A stretch of 64,000 bases of DNA from Rhynchosporium graminicola (taxonomy: Eukaryota; Ascomycota; Leotiomycetes; Helotiales; Ploettnerulaceae): contig FJUW01000016.1 of the NCBI GenBank assembly GCA_900074885.1, positions 224,577-288,576 of the forward strand. The letters are read 5' to 3'. Below the pieces are notes generated by a model. That model was not told the origin of the DNA and ran no database searches. It saw only the letters and a program-made list of their open reading frames with translations. Of this stretch, positions 1 to 12,743 are shown piece after piece. Position 1 is the first letter of the stretch. The number at the start of each line of letters is the position of its first letter. A program made the translations under genes and the position numbers.

Positions 1-2129
1 TCTATATATAATATATTCGCCCCCGAATTACTCTTTAAGGACCCGGATAACCTATTACTAAGCTAGGAGTTACTAAACCTACCCCCGGAGGTTATCGCTA
101 CTTAAGAAGAGTAGAAGTTATAAGATATACTCGCTATATAGCTCCTAAGAGGTAATCTGAAGTATTAAGTTAGCTAGCTAAGCTACGACCCGGACCTAAC
201 TTAGTATAACGCTTCTGACCTAATAAGTACTCCGTATAAGCTCAGAGACTTCTACGCTACTAACCTAAGTAAACTTAGACCTCCGCGTAAACTAGAATAG
301 TAGATTAAGGCCTAAGAAGACGGAATAGATAACTATAGTTACTTAGAGGATAATAAGCTATTATAGTTACTAGTATTAGAATTTATTACTAAGGATAATC
401 CCCCGATTATACTCCGTAATAACGCTATATCTAAAACTCTACTTCTTTAATTACTTTTACTTTACTAGCTTTCTCCCTTAAGTTCTCCGGAGCTTCTAGT
501 AAATCTGGAATATCTAGAACCGGAACTATTATATCTAACTCCTTACTTAAATCTACTAACGTAGCCCTAGTAGTAGACTGAGTATAATAGCTAATCCTAC
601 GAGCTTTCTTCTTTAGAGAGGGTCCGGGAATATCTAGATCTAATATTATCTCTGAACTAGAAGGCAAATTCCTCTTTCCCCTAGTATCAGATATTATAGC
701 CTTAAATATAGCTTTCTTTATAAATTCCCGTATAATACTATTTAATTCCTTTATCTACTTTAACGCTATTTCGGCTATTAACCTAGACTCCGCCGAATTA
801 ACCGTTAGGAGATCTAAATCCTATATCGCGTTAGTATCGTACTAGTATCTAAGGGTTTAAGATTGTAACTTACTGCCTTAATAAACTCTAACTCCTTAAA
901 TACCTTCTCTATAGAACGCCTTAAAGCCTAAGTCTCTGCTAATTATATAGTAGTAATCTCTAACGTAGTAATAGGAGTAGTAGATTTCGCGAGATAATAG
1001 ATCCGATTAATAGCCTTATAAGTAGCTACGATACTACTCCGATTTAGCTCCGTGTCCTTAGCTCCGCTGCTAGGAAGTAAACCGGATAGAATAGTATACT
1101 CTATATTAATATAGTTAGGTAACTATAACGTGTTAGTATATATAACTACATTCAGGTTCAAGTAACTCATATACTTATAACCGCTCTTTAATACTAAATA
1201 ATACTTATAAAGCTTAGAGTTAAGCTTATTAAATAAGTATAAGAGTTCTAAAACAAGAGTATTATTATACTTTATCTTAAGGAAAGCGCGAATATATCGC
1301 AGGTAATACATACGATACGCCGCCGAAAGAGCACCGGCAGGAACTAGTAAAGGCACTATAGGAGTTAGCGTTATAAATCCGTGAAACCCTAAAACCAGAA
1401 TAGGAAACTTACTTATATTAAGAGAAGAGTTAATTAGGTTAATTAATATATAAGATTATAGCAGACTACTATAGTAGTTAGTAACGATACCTACTCTAGG
1501 AGCCGTATCGTAGTCTAGGGAGAATAAACTTATAAGTTAAAGTAATTATCGCAGTTAAAAAGGAAAAGCTCTAATATTAATAAACCCCTTCCTTTATATA
1601 CTCTACGCTCTACTTAAACTCGACTCCTACCGCAAACAGATAAAGCAAATACTGCTTACCGCCTAATTTAGAAGCTATAACTAATGTAGTACTGTTATAG
1701 CGATATAACTAGTCAGGACCTGATAAAGAATTTACTACTACTAAAGAGCAGCTAGCGCCTATTACGCGAATATCGACGAAAATAGTTATAATAAAGACTA
1801 ATTCTAGTATAAACTATAACCTTCCGAGCTTAGGGTTAAGCTCTTCTTAGGGGGGGGGTAATATAATAATAGCTCACCTGAATATTATATAAGAAGAAGG
1901 ATAGATAACAGGGCCTAAGTTCATAAGTATCCCGGCAGAACTAGTATCCGACCCGGTATAGTATCGGACTAGTACCGGCATATATATATAAGGTGCCTTG
2001 TACTCCATCTCTCTTCTTCTTCCTTCCTTATCTTTTTGTTTCCTTCGTAATAGACTATATAAGATCGCTCTTAGCCTCCCTACTTGTTTATTCTTACTTA
2101 TATACCGCCTTGAGTCTTGTGTCGTTATA
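1..2129 (+). mobile_element. Ty3/gypsy retrotransposon, 3' portion (RIP-degraded)
   Basis: The plus strand at about 217-258 reads DLISTPYKLRDFYA, and just before it DPDLT. This resembles the chromodomain-like tail of fungal gypsy integrases (family pattern: a conserved Tyr/Trp-rich stretch, then SxHKLRDF). Many in-frame stops (TAA/TAG where Gln or Trp would stand) show the copy is dead. The region 370-1,850 has no readable protein. A purine tract (a run of about nine G at 1,850-1,858) looks like a polypurine tract, followed by a candidate 3' LTR. The 5' part lies outside the window. I infer that this element is inserted into the oppositely oriented gypsy element that starts at about 2,130. 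Confidence 0.6.
1862..2129 (+). repeat. Candidate 3' LTR of the plus-strand gypsy element
   Basis: It follows a G-run polypurine tract. It begins TATAATAATAG (read as RIP-altered TGTAATAATAG), contains a TATA-like stretch near 1,980 and a pyrimidine-rich stretch, and ends CGTTATA (RIP-altered CGTTACA). No second copy is in the window, so the boundaries are approximate. Confidence 0.45.
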
Positions 2130-5100
2130 GTAGTACTAGTTAATAGTTAAAGCGATTCTATACTACTAGTATTATAATACTAGTAGTTATAAGGTCTTCT
2201 TTATACTTAGATAGGTAGTCTCTAATCGGTCGTATACTTCGCGTATAAGTAGCATACGAAAGTATAAAACGTTAAGTACGATTAGTCTTCCTTTATAAAG
2301 TAGAAGATCTTTTTCTATAGTTAGTTTTCTAGGAGTAGTAGAAAGAGCTTATTCCTGTAGTACTTAGAGTAATAGCGTAATATGATTAGTATTAAGTACT
2401 TACTATACTATAGAAAAGACTAGCGATAGGTTAGCGACTTCTAAGGCGTTAATAAGCTTAAAGTTATCTATAGAATCAGAGCTATTCCGAAGGTTACTTA
2501 TAAGTAGTACTAGATCGATTTAGTCTTCGCGTAATAGCTGCTATAAACGCTAGGTTCTTTTAGTATTATTCTAGTTATCTAATTTATCTATTCTATAAGA
2601 GAGAGCGTTAGCGAGTAGATTATACTTCCTAGGTCGATAGGTAATTATAAAGTTATAATCTGCGAGTAGCTCGGCTTATTAGGCTTAATATACGTTTAGC
2701 TATTTAGAGGTTATGAAGTACTTAAGAGCTTTATAATTAGTAATAACGAGGATCTAATATAATACGCTTATAAGCTCAGATCTCTAGTTACTAAAAGATT
2801 ATATAATTACGAGTATTTCCTTATCGTAGATAGCGTAATTAAGCTCGGCAGGTAGTATAGTCTTAGAGAAGTAAGCTACTAGGAACTAGTCTTCGTTATA
2901 CTATTACGATAGTATACCTGCTATTACTCTATTACTAGCGTCTGTTTCGATTATATAAGGTAGATATTACTAATAGTAATAGAGGAGTAGTACTAAAGTA
3001 AGAGCGTACTTTAGGTAATTAAAAGTATCTTTATACTCCCTAGCGAACTGAAATAATACGTTATTTTTAGTAAGTTATATAAGAGGTTTTACGATAATTC
3101 TATAGTCCTTAATAAATCGTTAGTAGAAGTTATAAAAGCTTAAGAATAATTATATGCCCTTAACTATAATCGGGTAATTCTAAGATTATATAATATTAAC
3201 CTTCTTAGGGTCTACCTTGATCCTAGAAGTAGAGATAATAAATCTAAGGTATTTAGTATAAGTAATATTAAATTTATACTTCTTAAGGTCAGCTTATAAT
3301 CTAGCGTCTTATAATCGTTATAGTACCTTATATACGTGTAATTAATACTATAGTAAGTCGTTAGAGTAGATCAGAATATTATCTAGATATACTATATAGA
3401 AGTTATCTAAGTAGTCGAATAAGACGTTATTCATATATCGCTAGTATGTCGCAGGGCCGTTAGTCAGATCGAAAGGGAGTACTTTACACTTATATACGCT
3501 ATAATAGGTCCGGAAGGTTATATACTCTTCAGAGGCTAGATCTATTCGAATTCAGTAGAACGCCTAGCGAATATCTAGTTTAGTAAATATCTTAGCAGTA
3601 GAGATTCTAGCTAGCGTTTTATCAATTAATAGTAGTAGATATTAATCCTTCCTCGTAAAGTTATTAAGTGCGCGAAAGTCGATATAGAATCTTAGACTTC
3701 TATTAGCTTTCTTAACGAAAAGAATAAGTATAGCGTATAGTACTTAAGAAAGTTCAATGAAACCTTTAGCTAAGTTATTAGTAATATACGCCTTAACGAC
3801 TTCAAGTTCTTTAGCTAATATCTTATATAAAAGGGAGTATTTAAAGCTCTTCTCAGCCCTTTCCTTAAGCTTAATTCGGTGATCGTATAAGCGATAAGAA
3901 AGGAGAATATCGCTAGCTTCCTTAGAAAAGACGTATACTTACTAGCTATACTCGTAAAGGATCTATAGTTCTGAATCTAATTCGCTTAAGCTAATAATAA
4001 ATTACTAGGCGGTTTTGCGACGTTGCGTAAGGTCGATAGTTAAAGATATAATAGTAATATTACGTTACTAAACTGCAATTCGGTTATTAAGAAGCTTATC
4101 TATCTCATGAAAGGTAATAAAGAAGATCTTATTATTAGAAGACTTCTAGCGTTTATATAAGAGATAGAAGGCTAAGCTACTAATTATATAAATCTCTAGC
4201 GTAGGAAGCTCTAGAAGAGGTCTGAGTATACGAGGTAATCTTAGTCGCTTCCGAAATATTATAGTAGCTATATTTATACTTTAAGTAGCTTCTATTAAGT
4301 CGCGAGATAGTATTCCGAGTAACTATTAATCTATAGTATAAATTATATAAGCATAGTCTTATACGTAGGTCTTTAATATAGAGACTTCTAATTAGGGTTA
4401 AAGTAGAGATTCACGCGGGATATAAGCGATAATATCGCTAAATTATACGCACTTCGGCTATATATTAGTAGCTTCTCTAGAGTATAAAGACTTCTCTTTA
4501 CTACTCTATTCTTATTCTTTAGATAATAAACACTTAGGCTCGTTATATCTATAATAAGTAGTATGAACGCCGGAGAAATAGTCTTAACTAATCGGCAGTA
4601 GTAATAAAGGGTTAGTTACCTATAGAATACTCTCTAGGGGAGAGTTTTAGATGTTTTTATAGCTATAAGTCTCCCTAGAAGTACGCTTCCGAGCTAGTAA
4701 TAATCGTTTAATAATAGAGATAGAGTTAATAATAGCTCGAATATTAATAAGAGAGTTAGCTGCGCTTCGCTATTCCTTATACGCTTCCTAGAACTGATTA
4801 AGGCGTTCGTTTCGTTCGTTAGCGTCGTATTAGTAGCGCTAGTAAGTATAGTATTTATATAAGTTCTTAATCTCGATCGGAGAGCTATAAATATTACTAA
4901 GAGGAGTATATAATAGCTAAATAATCTATCGTTTAGAGGTATCTAAGAGTACTTAATATTCCGAAAGCTAAGTCCTTCCGAGTATAATACTATAGTTTCC
5001 GAGAGTAGTAATAAGAAAGGGAGTAAATACCTAAACGCGACGATCTACTATTAAATTAAGTATCATATAGTAACTAATAGTACTACTATTAATACTATTA

Positions 5101-7140
5101 AAGCTTTTAATAGGAATTATATTTAGCAGAAAGTAAATTAAAAGTTTTAAAAAGAAAGAAAGAGATTTAAGAAAAGAATAATTAATAAAATAGTATCTAT
5201 TAGCTCTAGAATCGAGAAGTATAGATAGCTTATACGAGAGTCTATTCTTAGTAAGAGTAGTACGTATAGTAAACGATTAACTATTAAGAAGCTTCATAAG
5301 GTTAAGATATCGTATATCTCGTATACTACCTAGGAAAGAGTCTTTCCTTAGGCGTAGTCTTTTACTAGCGGTTTAATATACTCCTAGGCGTTATCGTACG
5401 TTTCTTTATTATTATTATCTTCTAACTCGCTATTAACGTTATTATTAGCGTTAATTATATTAATTCGATACGGAGTATTAAGTCGAGCTGACGATAAGCG
5501 TAAGTATAAGGTAAGCGTAAAGTAATAAGGAGTATTCGCCGGCGATTATGCACGAGACGTATCGTTTCGTGCAGAGTATAGTACTTATTTACTAGTTATA
5601 CTAGTATTCTCGGGCGTAAGAAGACTAATTTGCAGATAAGAAGAGAAGTTAGTACTATAGCGCTAGGAGGAGGTATTTATAGGGCGTTCCCGAGTCGCGC
5701 TAGCCTTAGCTAAAGACTCGGAATAATAAGTCTTTTCAATAAATTAACCTTAGTCTTTAGCTTATATAGTCTTAATATATTCTTCTAGTGTCCTTAACGT
5801 TCAGTACTATTAGAAGAGCTATTTCCGTAGCTATATAAGTAGCTTCTCTTATAAGTCTATTTTCAGAGTCGATTAATTATTTACTCTAGCTTTAAGAGCT
5901 AGCGTAAAAAACTCGTAGTAGAAAATCTAGAAGGTCTACTTATAATCTATCTTTAGCGCGGAGTAGCTAGCTCTTATAGTTTATTAGTCGTATAGATTAG
6001 ATAAGAAGGAGATAAGTTAAGTAATTATATCGAGTGAATCGATTATACTGCCTTCTTTGTTATATTCTAGTTCTAAGAATAAGAGTTCTAGGTAAGTTCT
6101 AGCTATTCCTTTCGTTTAGTTAAATAACTAATCTTTATAGTGATCTTCGTCGATAAAGTAGCTAGAGTAGCGCCGGAGGGCGTTACGTATCTGCGCTTCC
6201 TAGAGTTTTAGAGAGTAGTCGATTCTATTAGAGAGCTTATTTAGAAGGTTCAGTATCTTCTCTATACGCGTAGCGTATAATATTAATAATATTCCTCTAG
6301 TAGATTATTCTCGATAATAATTATTAGGCGTAAAAGTAGTATTATCTTCTTTAATTAATAGTAGTAGTATTATACGCGATTAAACGTTATTAAACGATAT
6401 AGACTTAGTAGAGCGCTAGGCAGTTAACTAGCGTAGTTCTAGGAACTCGTCTTATAACTAACGTAGTTCTATAGATAAGTCGATATTTAATTATCTCTCT
6501 TCCGCGAGCTTCCTTTCTACCTCTTATAGCTAGTAAGCGCGGTCTTCTTATAAGTTACTTATAGTTATTATTAATATAGGAGTATTATTAGGAAGGTTTA
6601 GTAACTTAGTAAGTTCGTTAATTATAATAGGAGTTAGGGAGCTTAACTCGGACGAGGCGTTATCGCGAGTACTCTCTACTATAGAGAGAAGTAGGTTACG
6701 GCGAGTATTATAAGTCGCTGAAGAATAGGAGGTAGAGGGAGTCGGAGAACTAGTAGTCGATTTATTAGACTTAAGTTGCTTCGGTTTAGATACTATTCTT
6801 TAAGTTTATACTTAGTATAAGCCTTCTCCGTATAGCGTAATCTCCTGCGTTTAGTAGCTCTAAGTATAGAGGTATAATATAAGTAGATATTTACTATCTT
6901 CCTAGATATAAGTAAAAGAGTTATAGATAATATAACGCTTACTCTAGAAAGATCTTAAAACTACCTAAGTAATAAGATCTTATATTACTATGAATATGAA
7001 GTAGTAAGAATCACTTGAGAATCTATAACTAAAGAGTGAAGAAGTAGAGAGAGAAGGGAAGTATATATATAAAAAGGGGCCCCTAAACTCTACTCGTGTA
7101 ATCTCGCTTAGTAGTAAGTGTTTCTACTAATAGGGAGAAA
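2130..7140 (-). mobile_element. Ty3/gypsy retrotransposon, integrase-truncated (RIP-degraded)
   Basis: Read on the minus strand, a gypsy Pol is recognisable through its stop codons. The reverse transcriptase active site reads YLDNILIYSND near 3,389-3,358 (family YLDDILIYS). RNase H begins ETDASNRVIAGIL near 2,955-2,915, and its tail reads YRPRKYNLLANALS near 2,640. After that comes the integrase zinc-binding start (near 2,330-2,135), which stops abruptly at about 2,130 where the plus-strand element's LTR ends. Gag and protease should lie in 4,500-6,900 but are not readable. A TATA-rich stretch near 7,060-7,080 may belong to its 5' LTR; the right border is a guess. Dead by many nonsense changes. 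Confidence 0.7.
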
Positions 7141-7149
7141 CCTCCAAAC

Positions 7150-8800
7150 CTGACCAGTCGTCACAGCTATTTTCAACCTCCGATATACCCTTAACTTAAT
7201 ATACCTCCTCTGGACTATGAATATCGACTATCTGAACCTTAATTACCTCTAAATCGACTATAGAAGAGAGCTAGGAGTAAGTTTCCATCGATAGCAGATC
7301 TGCGAGAGTCGAGCCTATTATATAGCAGTAGTAATTCTAAGGAGGTATTATTTGCGCTGAAAACGTTTCTTTATAAGCTCTTACTACCCCCTAAAGCTTC
7401 TATAGCTTCGTAATTCGACTTCGCTATTAAGATATTTATAGAGCAAGAGTATAATATAGCTATAATATCAGAGATAACGATTAGAGAGGGAATAGAGCTT
7501 AGAATAAAAGCTAGAGTCTTAAAGGTTATAAAGATAAATTTATAGGCATTCAAGAAGTAGTATAATTAGTAAGAAGTATAATAAACTATAAAAGAGGAGG
7601 AGGAGGAGGAGGAGGAGGAGGAGGAGGAGTAGAGAGCAAATTTCTAGTAATTATAACTATTTATATACCTTCTTCTTCTTCTTCTTCTTCAAGACCTTAG
7701 TACCTATAATAGCGAAAATATGCTCTTACTCTACGTTAAGCTTTAGCTCCAATTCCAACTATACGTATAGCTAGTATTAAGAAGCTTTTAAACTCCTCCT
7801 AGGTATACTATTTCTACTTCTAATTTCTTCTAATCTACGCCTTTAGATCTGCGAAACTCTCTTTAATTAGGTTGAAAAAGGGGTAATATAATAGGAGATA
7901 TTCAAGCTAAAGACCGAAGGTAGCGTATAAGATAGCGACTTTAGGAGCTCTATAGATAGAGGCGTTATCTATGATAATAACTCTGATTCTAAGCTTAATA
8001 CACTCTAGTAAGATACTCTTTTTAAGCTATTTAGTAAAGATCTCTATAGTAATAGAGCCTTAGAAGATTAAAGGCTAATAATACCTCCTTATAGAGTATA
8101 CTAGTAATATTAACTATCTTATCGACCTTTTTAGAACCCTTGATACCTCTACTAGAGCTCCTCTTAGAGCTTAACCTCTCCTTCTTTCTGCTATATATTT
8201 ATTACAAGCAGATTTATCGATAAAGCAAAAGTAGTAAGAATTCTAGAATACTATCTTATGCCTCTAAGTAGCGATTAATTCGTTGTTTCGTTAGGCTATA
8301 GATACTAAGAGTACCTTCTTAGTATATTTGATTCGTTTGAGAGCTTTAAAGACTTAATTAATCGATATATCGATATCGTAAGCTTCGTAAAGGTAAGTAG
8401 TAATCTTATCTAAGTACAGATCTGGATCTCTCTCTAATAGAGCTATAATATATAGCTCTATATTATCAGTTATTACTAGCTGAGGACTTCTCCGGTGTCG
8501 ATTTAGAGCCTTATCTTATTGGATTCGACGATTACGCTAGTAAATTATCTTATATATTATTCTATACTCTCTTACTAAGGCGCGTAAGTTAAGATTCTCT
8601 CCTGAATATAGTACTTAATCGATTTAGTGTGTTTTCTATACTAGCAGATTAGGAGCTATAATATTAACGTTATAATAGACTTAATATATACTCTATAGAT
8701 TAAGAGCTTTAAAAAGAAGTAGTTTAGAGGTAAATCGGTATAGTATTTATAGAGCTTCAGTAGTTTCTAGTTCTGATAATTATAGTATATTAATATTTAG
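7150..8800 (-). mobile_element. Tc1/mariner-type DDE transposon (RIP-degraded)
   Basis: On the minus strand the catalytic motifs of a fungal Tc1/mariner transposase survive. FIDKSACNKYIAERRRG lies near 8,224-8,175 (family F-V/I-D-E-S-A-x-N, with Glu now Lys). DNASIYRAPK lies near 7,970-7,940 (family DNASIHR), followed by LEYLLLYYPFST (family LEYLPPYSPD). The coding trace runs roughly 8,760-7,680 and is broken by many stops. Terminal inverted repeats were not found by eye, so the borders are approximate. The right border coincides with the end of RIP-like composition at about 8,800. Confidence 0.65.
7594..7629. repeat. (GGA)n microsatellite
   Basis: About twelve tandem GGA units lie in the 3' part of the Tc1/mariner region. 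A TTC run sits close by at about 7,673-7,690. Confidence 0.85.
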
Positions 8801-9466
8801 TGGGGTTCATATCAAAAGGCAGTGTACCGGCGTTATTTACTGAAGAATCACGCTAAACCGAAGAATAGCTTATATCTGGAAGGTACGGAGCACAGGTAGG
8901 TAGGTACGTAAGTACAAGTGCACATGGCCAGATGACGAATTCACTGCGGGACTTCCCGAAAGCTTCGATGGCCACCGCCAAGGCCGTCCGTCACATGTTG
9001 TGCCAGTCACGGGGTTCGTGGTATCTGGACTTCGGAGTATTGGAAGCTTCTGCACAATTTGAATCAAAATGACTGTTGCTTAATCTGATTCTTCTGGAGT
9101 TTTTCCAGCTCTGAATATATAAAAAAGAAACGATCAAGTCTCATGAGGAGTTTGGAGCACAATGGTTACCAGCTGGAGGTTCCAACGTTACCCAGATCAA
9201 TACGTCCCGGTCAGATACAATGGACAATGTATGATGGCGTTGAATACGAGGCTTTAAAACCCCTGATTGAACTGTGGACTGGTTATAACCTCTTCATTTC
9301 AGTAGATATAGCTGAAGTACCTATTGAATGATGACTAGGTGGGGAGCAGGGTAAGCCCGCCTCCCTAGCCGGGGTTGGTTGTACGATATCGTACCTAACC
9401 TCTCCTCGCTTCCAACTTCATCTGTCTTCTTTACATCTACGTCCATCATAGAGGTAGTCCATTTCA
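8801..9466. other. Intergenic, transposon block to RraA gene
   Basis: Base composition changes sharply here from RIP-like to normal. Short open frames exist (for example 9,143-9,331 plus) but show no motif or splice context that I can support. Confidence 0.5.
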
Positions 9467-10419
9467 ATGCAGCCTCTCTCAAAATTCACAAGCTGCTTGA
9501 ATCAAAGGACTTCTTACACTCTTCTTCGTCTGATCCGAACTGTTACAACTCCCATCCCGCTTGTACAGACACGCATTCGACAAATGGCCACATCAAGACC
9601 AACCAGTGAACAGCTCAAAACCCTAAGAAATTACACAGCCTGCGACATTGCCGATGCGCTCGTCAAGCTTAATGTACCTAACGCGGGATTCCTAGCCGAT
9701 TTGAAGCTGATCACTCCTTCTCCCAGTCGCTTGAGCTCAGAAGTCACGATAGCGCCAGCTTCCACGGTGCTATTTAGGCCCAAAATAGGAACTCCTGATG
9801 GTTTCCCAGCAGCGAATATACCTTCTGACCAGCATTATGTCGATCGTACTCAACCAGAAACGATTGTGGTAATTCAGCAACCTGAGGGACAGATATGTGC
9901 TGTCCTAGGTGGTATTATGGCACTTCGGATGAAGGTGTTGAATGCCAAAGGTGTGGTGGTAAGCGGTAGAGTGAGAGATGTTGTGGAACTAGAATCTACT
10001 GGTCTGCCTGTACGTCTAACAAACACTTTTGTGATTCCTTAGCCGCTTTCATACCCGTGTTTCCTGGGCCCTAACCATACTTCGCATTCGAATATATGAG
10101 CCTAGCATATTCTGGAACATAAACTTCACCAAGCACTAATTGCTACTAGATCTGGGCAAAGGCCACTTCGATAGTCGGAACTGCACTAGAAGCAAAGCCT
10201 CACGCAGTTCAAGTTCCTCTCGTTATTGGGGGAACCAAAGTCACGCCTGGTGACCTGGTTTTCAGCGATACTACCAATGGCGTGGTGGTGATCCCGCAGG
10301 ACCGAATCGCGGAAGTCATCTCACTTTTACCAGGACTCGTCGAAGCTGATGACCAGGTGAAGGGAGATGTTTCAATAGGAATGACCGTGCAAGAAGCATT
10401 TAAAACACACAGAAGATAG
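9467..10419 (+). CDS. RraA-fold aldolase/decarboxylase (HMG/CHA aldolase-like)
   Basis: Two exons, 9,467-10,009 and 10,150-10,419, encode about 270 residues. The intron (GTACGT...CTACTAG) restores a continuous RraA-family frame: exon 1 ends GLP and exon 2 starts IWAKATSIVG. Family marks seen: CDIADALVKL near the N-terminus, the loop VSGRVRDVVE, which carries the Arg-Asp pair that binds substrate and metal in this family, and GTKVTPGDLVFSDTTNGVVV in the second exon. Fungal relatives are annotated as 4-hydroxy-4-methyl-2-oxoglutarate aldolase or oxaloacetate decarboxylase; the substrate cannot be read here. Residues 1-39 are basic, hydroxylated and acid-free, like a mitochondrial presequence. 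An internal Met (MATSRP, 9,584) gives a cytosolic-length protein. Confidence 0.85.
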
Positions 10420-11270
10420 AATGATACCACGCTTCGGATATATTACCAAGTTATAATGCTGTCTCTTCAATTGTGTCGATCGAATTTGTGATAGATTCTT
10501 ATTTCACAGAGAAGATTAGAATGTTAAGAATATCCAACGCACAGAAGGCAGGTTGGCTTTCTGTAATTGTACCTGTTCGGACAGTAAAGGTAATGCGCCG
10601 ACCATCTGAACTTATTTTCGTCTGTACTCATAATCAAGAAGGATTCGAAGTATTTGCGAGCTATACCAAGTCAAGTCCATCATTGATTTCGCATAAGTAT
10701 TATACTTTATTTTCATCTTTGGCCGTCTCCAAAGATTATACTCGAGTTCAGACCCAGGAGACCAGAGAACACTCGGGCGTACATTTTAAGCATACGCAGT
10801 ATCTTAGGACTAACACTGCAAGACCATTACTAGTCTCTCAGCCGCTATGCAAGAAGCTTACTAAGCGCTAAAGCAGCGAATCAAGGACGGAAAGCCATAT
10901 CTGCTAATCAACGTGTGAAGGTATCATCTTCTTTGATTACTCAACTCGTATTCACCTTCACGTCGTCGATCAATACAGAAAAGTCTCACGAGAGAGAAGA
11001 GAGGCTTAAACTTTATTATAACGCCGACACTCACCTGCTATAGACGCTAAGATAACAGCGAGATAAGCGCGTAAGAAGGCGGACAAGGCTGGGCAAACGA
11101 AGTTATTTTTACACAAACTCCATACCGTAAAGTCCGGAGACACCATCAAAGCCTTAGAAACCTTCCAAGATACTTAAAAGAGAGCTTCTTCAAATATGGG
11201 ATAGGATAGACTTCAACCATATCCTCAAACGCCTCGTTATCACGCAAACAGTACAACAACAAACCTCAAG
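10420..11270. other. Intergenic, no supported gene
   Basis: One open frame (10,473-10,871 plus) lacks any recognisable motif and has no ATG at its first codon. The last 60 bases are the probable leader of the next gene. Confidence 0.5.
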
Positions 11271-12743
11271 ATGCCACTCACTATTCTAAGTGACGAAAAT
11301 GTCAAAGAAGTTCTTAACAACTTGACGAGAGATGATGTCGCGACTCTCCAGGATGCCATGACACGTGCCATACACGAATATGCAACGGGTACCACGAATT
11401 CTGGTGCTTGCGCTGACAATCAGCCAAAGCGCACGGTGATAGAGTCCGCCAGCAATGGGACAACTACTTTGTTTATGCCTTCTATTAGTTCATCCGCGCT
11501 CGGTATCAAAGGTAATGAAATAGGCCACTTAAAATAGCCGGTCACTGACTTTCCCATAGTTGTGACACTTGCTTCACCATCATCGAAACTTGGAGCGACA
11601 GACACTCAGAAGGGAGATGCAACTCCTTACGGAGCCATTTCGCTCATGGGGGATAATGGCAAACCATTTGGCTTCCTCAACGCAGAAGAGCTCACCGCTT
11701 TCCGAACCGCACTTGCTTCCTCCCTTCTTATGCTACGCCGCACCAAAGTCAAGACCATCACAGTATTTGGTACCGGAAAGCAAGCATTCTGGCATGTACG
11801 CCTAGCTCTTCTCCTCCGCGGGAATACAATCAAGAATGTCCACTTCATTAACAGAGATTTCAACGAGCGAGCTGCAAAGATCATGAAGTCTTTTGTGACA
11901 TATGATTTAGATGCCAAGCGAACGGAGGGCTGGGCCGACACACAGTTCGACTTGGCGTCGCTGAAGTACACCGAGATTGACAGAATCCTGAAGCAACGAC
12001 TCCGAGCGTCTGATATGATCATTTGTACGACACCCGCAACTGAACCTTTGTTCGACCACACCATCTTGACGAATACGGAAGGAAGAATGCGGCCTCGTCT
12101 CATCATAGCCATAGGAAGCTACAAGCCTCACATGATCGAGATCCCAACAGAGGTAGTGTCTCAAGCCATCAAGGTCCATGGAGCAGGTCACCACTACCAC
12201 AAGCGAGCAGAAGAAGGCGGCGTCATTGTCGTCGATACATTGGAATGTCTCAGAGAAGCAGGCGAGTTAGTCCAGGCTGGGGTACGCTCGGATCGGACCG
12301 TAGAACTTGGAGAACTCGTCATGTTGGATCAAAAGCAACCTCTCGACGACGATTCAGCAACCGATGACAGTCCGGTTACCTCCTTGAGCGATCTTTCGAT
12401 CGCTCCAGATGGAGTTAGGAGTATGTCTAAGATCTTCGGTGGTGATTCGACCCTCGAGAATCCCGGATCATCTTCGAGGAGCCCGTCGAGGAAGTCGTCT
12501 TTCAACTTTAACCGCAGACCATCATTCTCCAGAAAATCATCAAGAAGCACTAGTGTCTCGTCACAAAGTACCAGGAGGAAGAAAGAGCAGACCGAGAGGG
12601 AGAATCAGATGAGCAGGTGGTTGAGTGATGGAAATGTCATCTATAAAAGCGTTGGTATGGGCCTGATGGATCTTGTGGTCGGAGGCGAGGTCATCAAGCT
12701 TTCCAGGGCTAAGAATATCGGAACAACAGTGCGCAATTTCTGA
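11271..12743 (+). CDS. Ornithine cyclodeaminase/mu-crystallin family protein
   Basis: Exons 11,271-11,511 and 11,560-12,743, joined across a 48-bp intron (GTAATG...CATAG), give 474 residues. The Rossmann dinucleotide loop reads VFGTGKQA (family V-x-G-x-G-x-Q-A). It is followed by the strand and helix around HFINRDFNERA, the stretch DMIICTTPATEPLF and the GSYKPHMIEI segment, all in family order. The C-terminal GMGLMDLVVGG also fits. Members reduce ketimines or deaminate amino acids with NAD(P)H; the substrate here is unknown. A Ser/Arg-rich insertion of about 100 residues (roughly 265-400) separates the two C-terminal family blocks, making the protein longer than the usual 320-350. The insertion looks disordered and rich in RxxS-type phosphorylation sites. 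Confidence 0.9.

Noticed and set aside
431..1356. Minus-strand open frames in the leftmost transposon
   Set aside because: Loss of CAA/CAG/TGG codons and strand-biased composition leave chance frames; no transposon or host motif found.
10473..10871. Open frame of 132 residues, plus strand
   Set aside because: The first codon is not ATG and it has no recognisable features; it lies in the 3' flank of the RraA gene.
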